Shown piece after piece: positions 5,705-5,930 of a stretch of 5,930 nucleotides of DNA. A program made the position numbers and the translations under genes. A model generated the notes under the pieces. That model did not search any database. It saw nothing but the letters and a program-made list of their open reading frames with translations, and was not told where the DNA came from. Each line of letters begins with the position of its first letter. Within the stretch, counting starts at the first letter, position 1. Source of the DNA: an uncultured Blautia sp. GTDB lineage: Bacteria; Bacillota; Clostridia; Lachnospirales; Lachnospiraceae. Location: positions 1-5,930 of the forward strand of contig CAKRYE010000093.1 in the NCBI GenBank assembly GCA_934426285.1, given 5' to 3'.

Positions 5705-5801
5705 AGAAGTTTGTTGACAGATTTATAGGCAGAGCAGTCAAAAACCTGAGATGCTTATGAAAAAAAGTTCCTGTAAAAGTTTTTTACGTGGAACTTTTTT
5801 T
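5705..5801 (+). ncRNA. Candidate small RNA of about 97 nt
   Basis: Bounded by the promoter at 5669-5697 and the terminator at 5760-5801. The predicted transcript has a 5' hairpin: GTTTgTTGAC (5709-5718) pairs with GTCAAAAAC (5737-5745), nine pairs with one bulged G and an 18-nt loop. Then come a short linker and the terminator hairpin. It has no plausible reading frame with a ribosome binding site. I do not recognise a known RNA family. The alternative is that the terminator simply ends a long sfsA 3' leader-out, with the promoter match being chance. Confidence 0.45.
5760..5801 (+). terminator. Strong hairpin terminator
   Basis: GTTCC (5767-5771) pairs with GGAAC (5790-5794), and an inner stem GTAAAA (5773-5778) pairs with TTTTAC (5782-5787), with a 3-nt loop. 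Seven A precede it and seven T follow (5795-5801), so it may work on both strands. It is the first clear terminator after sfsA. Confidence 0.8.
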
Positions 5802-5814
5802 GCACCGTTTTGAT

Positions 5815-5835
5815 GTTTATCCGAATTGGATAAAC
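5815..5835. repeat. 21-bp palindrome, possible operator
   Basis: Perfect 8-bp arms, GTTTATCC (5815-5822) and GGATAAAC (5828-5835), around GAATT. No T run follows. It sits just upstream of an extended -10 box, in the place of the -35 region, as expected for an operator of the downstream gene. Confidence 0.55.
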
Positions 5836-5839
5836 CCTC

Positions 5840-5848
5840 TGTTTTAAT
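5840..5848 (+). promoter_or_regulatory. Candidate extended -10 box for the last gene
   Basis: TGTTTTAAT: TG, one base, then TTTAAT (5 of 6). There is no recognisable -35; the palindrome at 5815-5835 occupies that place. This predicts a start near 5855 and a leader of about 55 nt before ATG 5911. Confidence 0.4.
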
Positions 5849-5910
5849 TGGGGAAAGATGGTCACTGACACGCAGGTTACGAAACAGTAATAAATGGAAA
5901 GGAACTGGAT

Positions 5911-5930
5911 ATGAGAAAAAATCGAAAGAA
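5911..5930 (+). CDS. Start of an unidentified gene, cut by the window end
   Basis: ATG at 5911 is preceded by AAAGGAA (5898-5904) at a suitable distance of about 7 nt. Only the first six codons are visible (M R K N R K), a basic start that could precede a membrane segment or signal peptide, or simply be a basic cytoplasmic N-terminus. Nothing can be said about function. It may be controlled through the palindrome and extended -10 upstream. Confidence 0.5.

Larger units (their letters stand above)
5536..5910. other. Intergenic region after sfsA
   Basis: 375 bp without a convincing protein gene. The first 130 bp (5536-5665) show no clear terminator or gene. The rest holds the candidate small RNA with its promoter and terminator, then the palindrome, the extended -10 and the leader of the last gene. 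Confidence 0.6.

Noticed and set aside
5674..5760. A 28-codon frame starting ATG at 5674 and ending at the terminator
   Set aside because: It has no ribosome binding site, and its ATG overlaps the -35 box of the near-consensus promoter, so that promoter's transcript would lack the start.
1..5930. tRNA, rRNA or known riboswitch
   Set aside because: I saw no cloverleaf, no conserved rRNA blocks and no recognisable riboswitch consensus in the intergenic regions.

Overview
The window looks like the junction between a mobile or accessory island and ordinary chromosome in a Firmicute, most likely a gut clostridium of the Lachnospiraceae type. This is judged from strong GGAGG-type ribosome binding sites, TTG starts, extended -10 promoters, the style of the serine recombinase and the SfsA protein. 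It is inference from sequence character, not a database match.

Layout. Positions 1-905 hold the 3' part of a large serine recombinase gene whose 5' end lies outside the window. It ends at a symmetric hairpin terminator (939-982). Convergent to it, on the minus strand, is a 141-aa protein of unknown function (995-1420). A 225-bp divergent intergenic region follows (1421-1645), with a promoter on each strand, a perfect period-8 tandem repeat and dyads over both -10 boxes. A tightly packed three-gene plus-strand operon comes next (1646-4591). It encodes a putative effector with a nuclease-like N-terminal domain, a small 82-aa middle component, and a 584-aa SMC/Rad50-like ABC ATPase with a DUF2326-type C-terminus. 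This is the gene order of an ABC-three-component (ABC-3C) system, a class predicted by comparative genomics to act in biological conflict such as phage defence. The operon ends in a strong terminator (4662-4711) flanked by near-identical direct repeats (4600-4620 and 4713-4733).

From 4837 the sequence becomes clearly more G+C-rich. sfsA (4837-5535), a conserved chromosomal gene, is followed by about 375 bp without a convincing protein gene. That stretch contains a near-consensus promoter and a terminator about 100 bp apart, which would make a small RNA of roughly 97 nt (about 5705-5801). A palindrome next to an extended -10 box follows, and then the first codons of another gene (5911 to the window end).

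How it fits together. The recombinase and the A+T-rich cargo suggest an acquired island beside sfsA. The three-gene operon is the main cargo. Its ATPase presumably senses or remodels a nucleic-acid structure, and the middle component presumably couples it to the effector. The system type is already described. The less explained parts are the effector's non-canonical nuclease core, the divergent unknown gene, the repeats at the island edge and the candidate small RNA.
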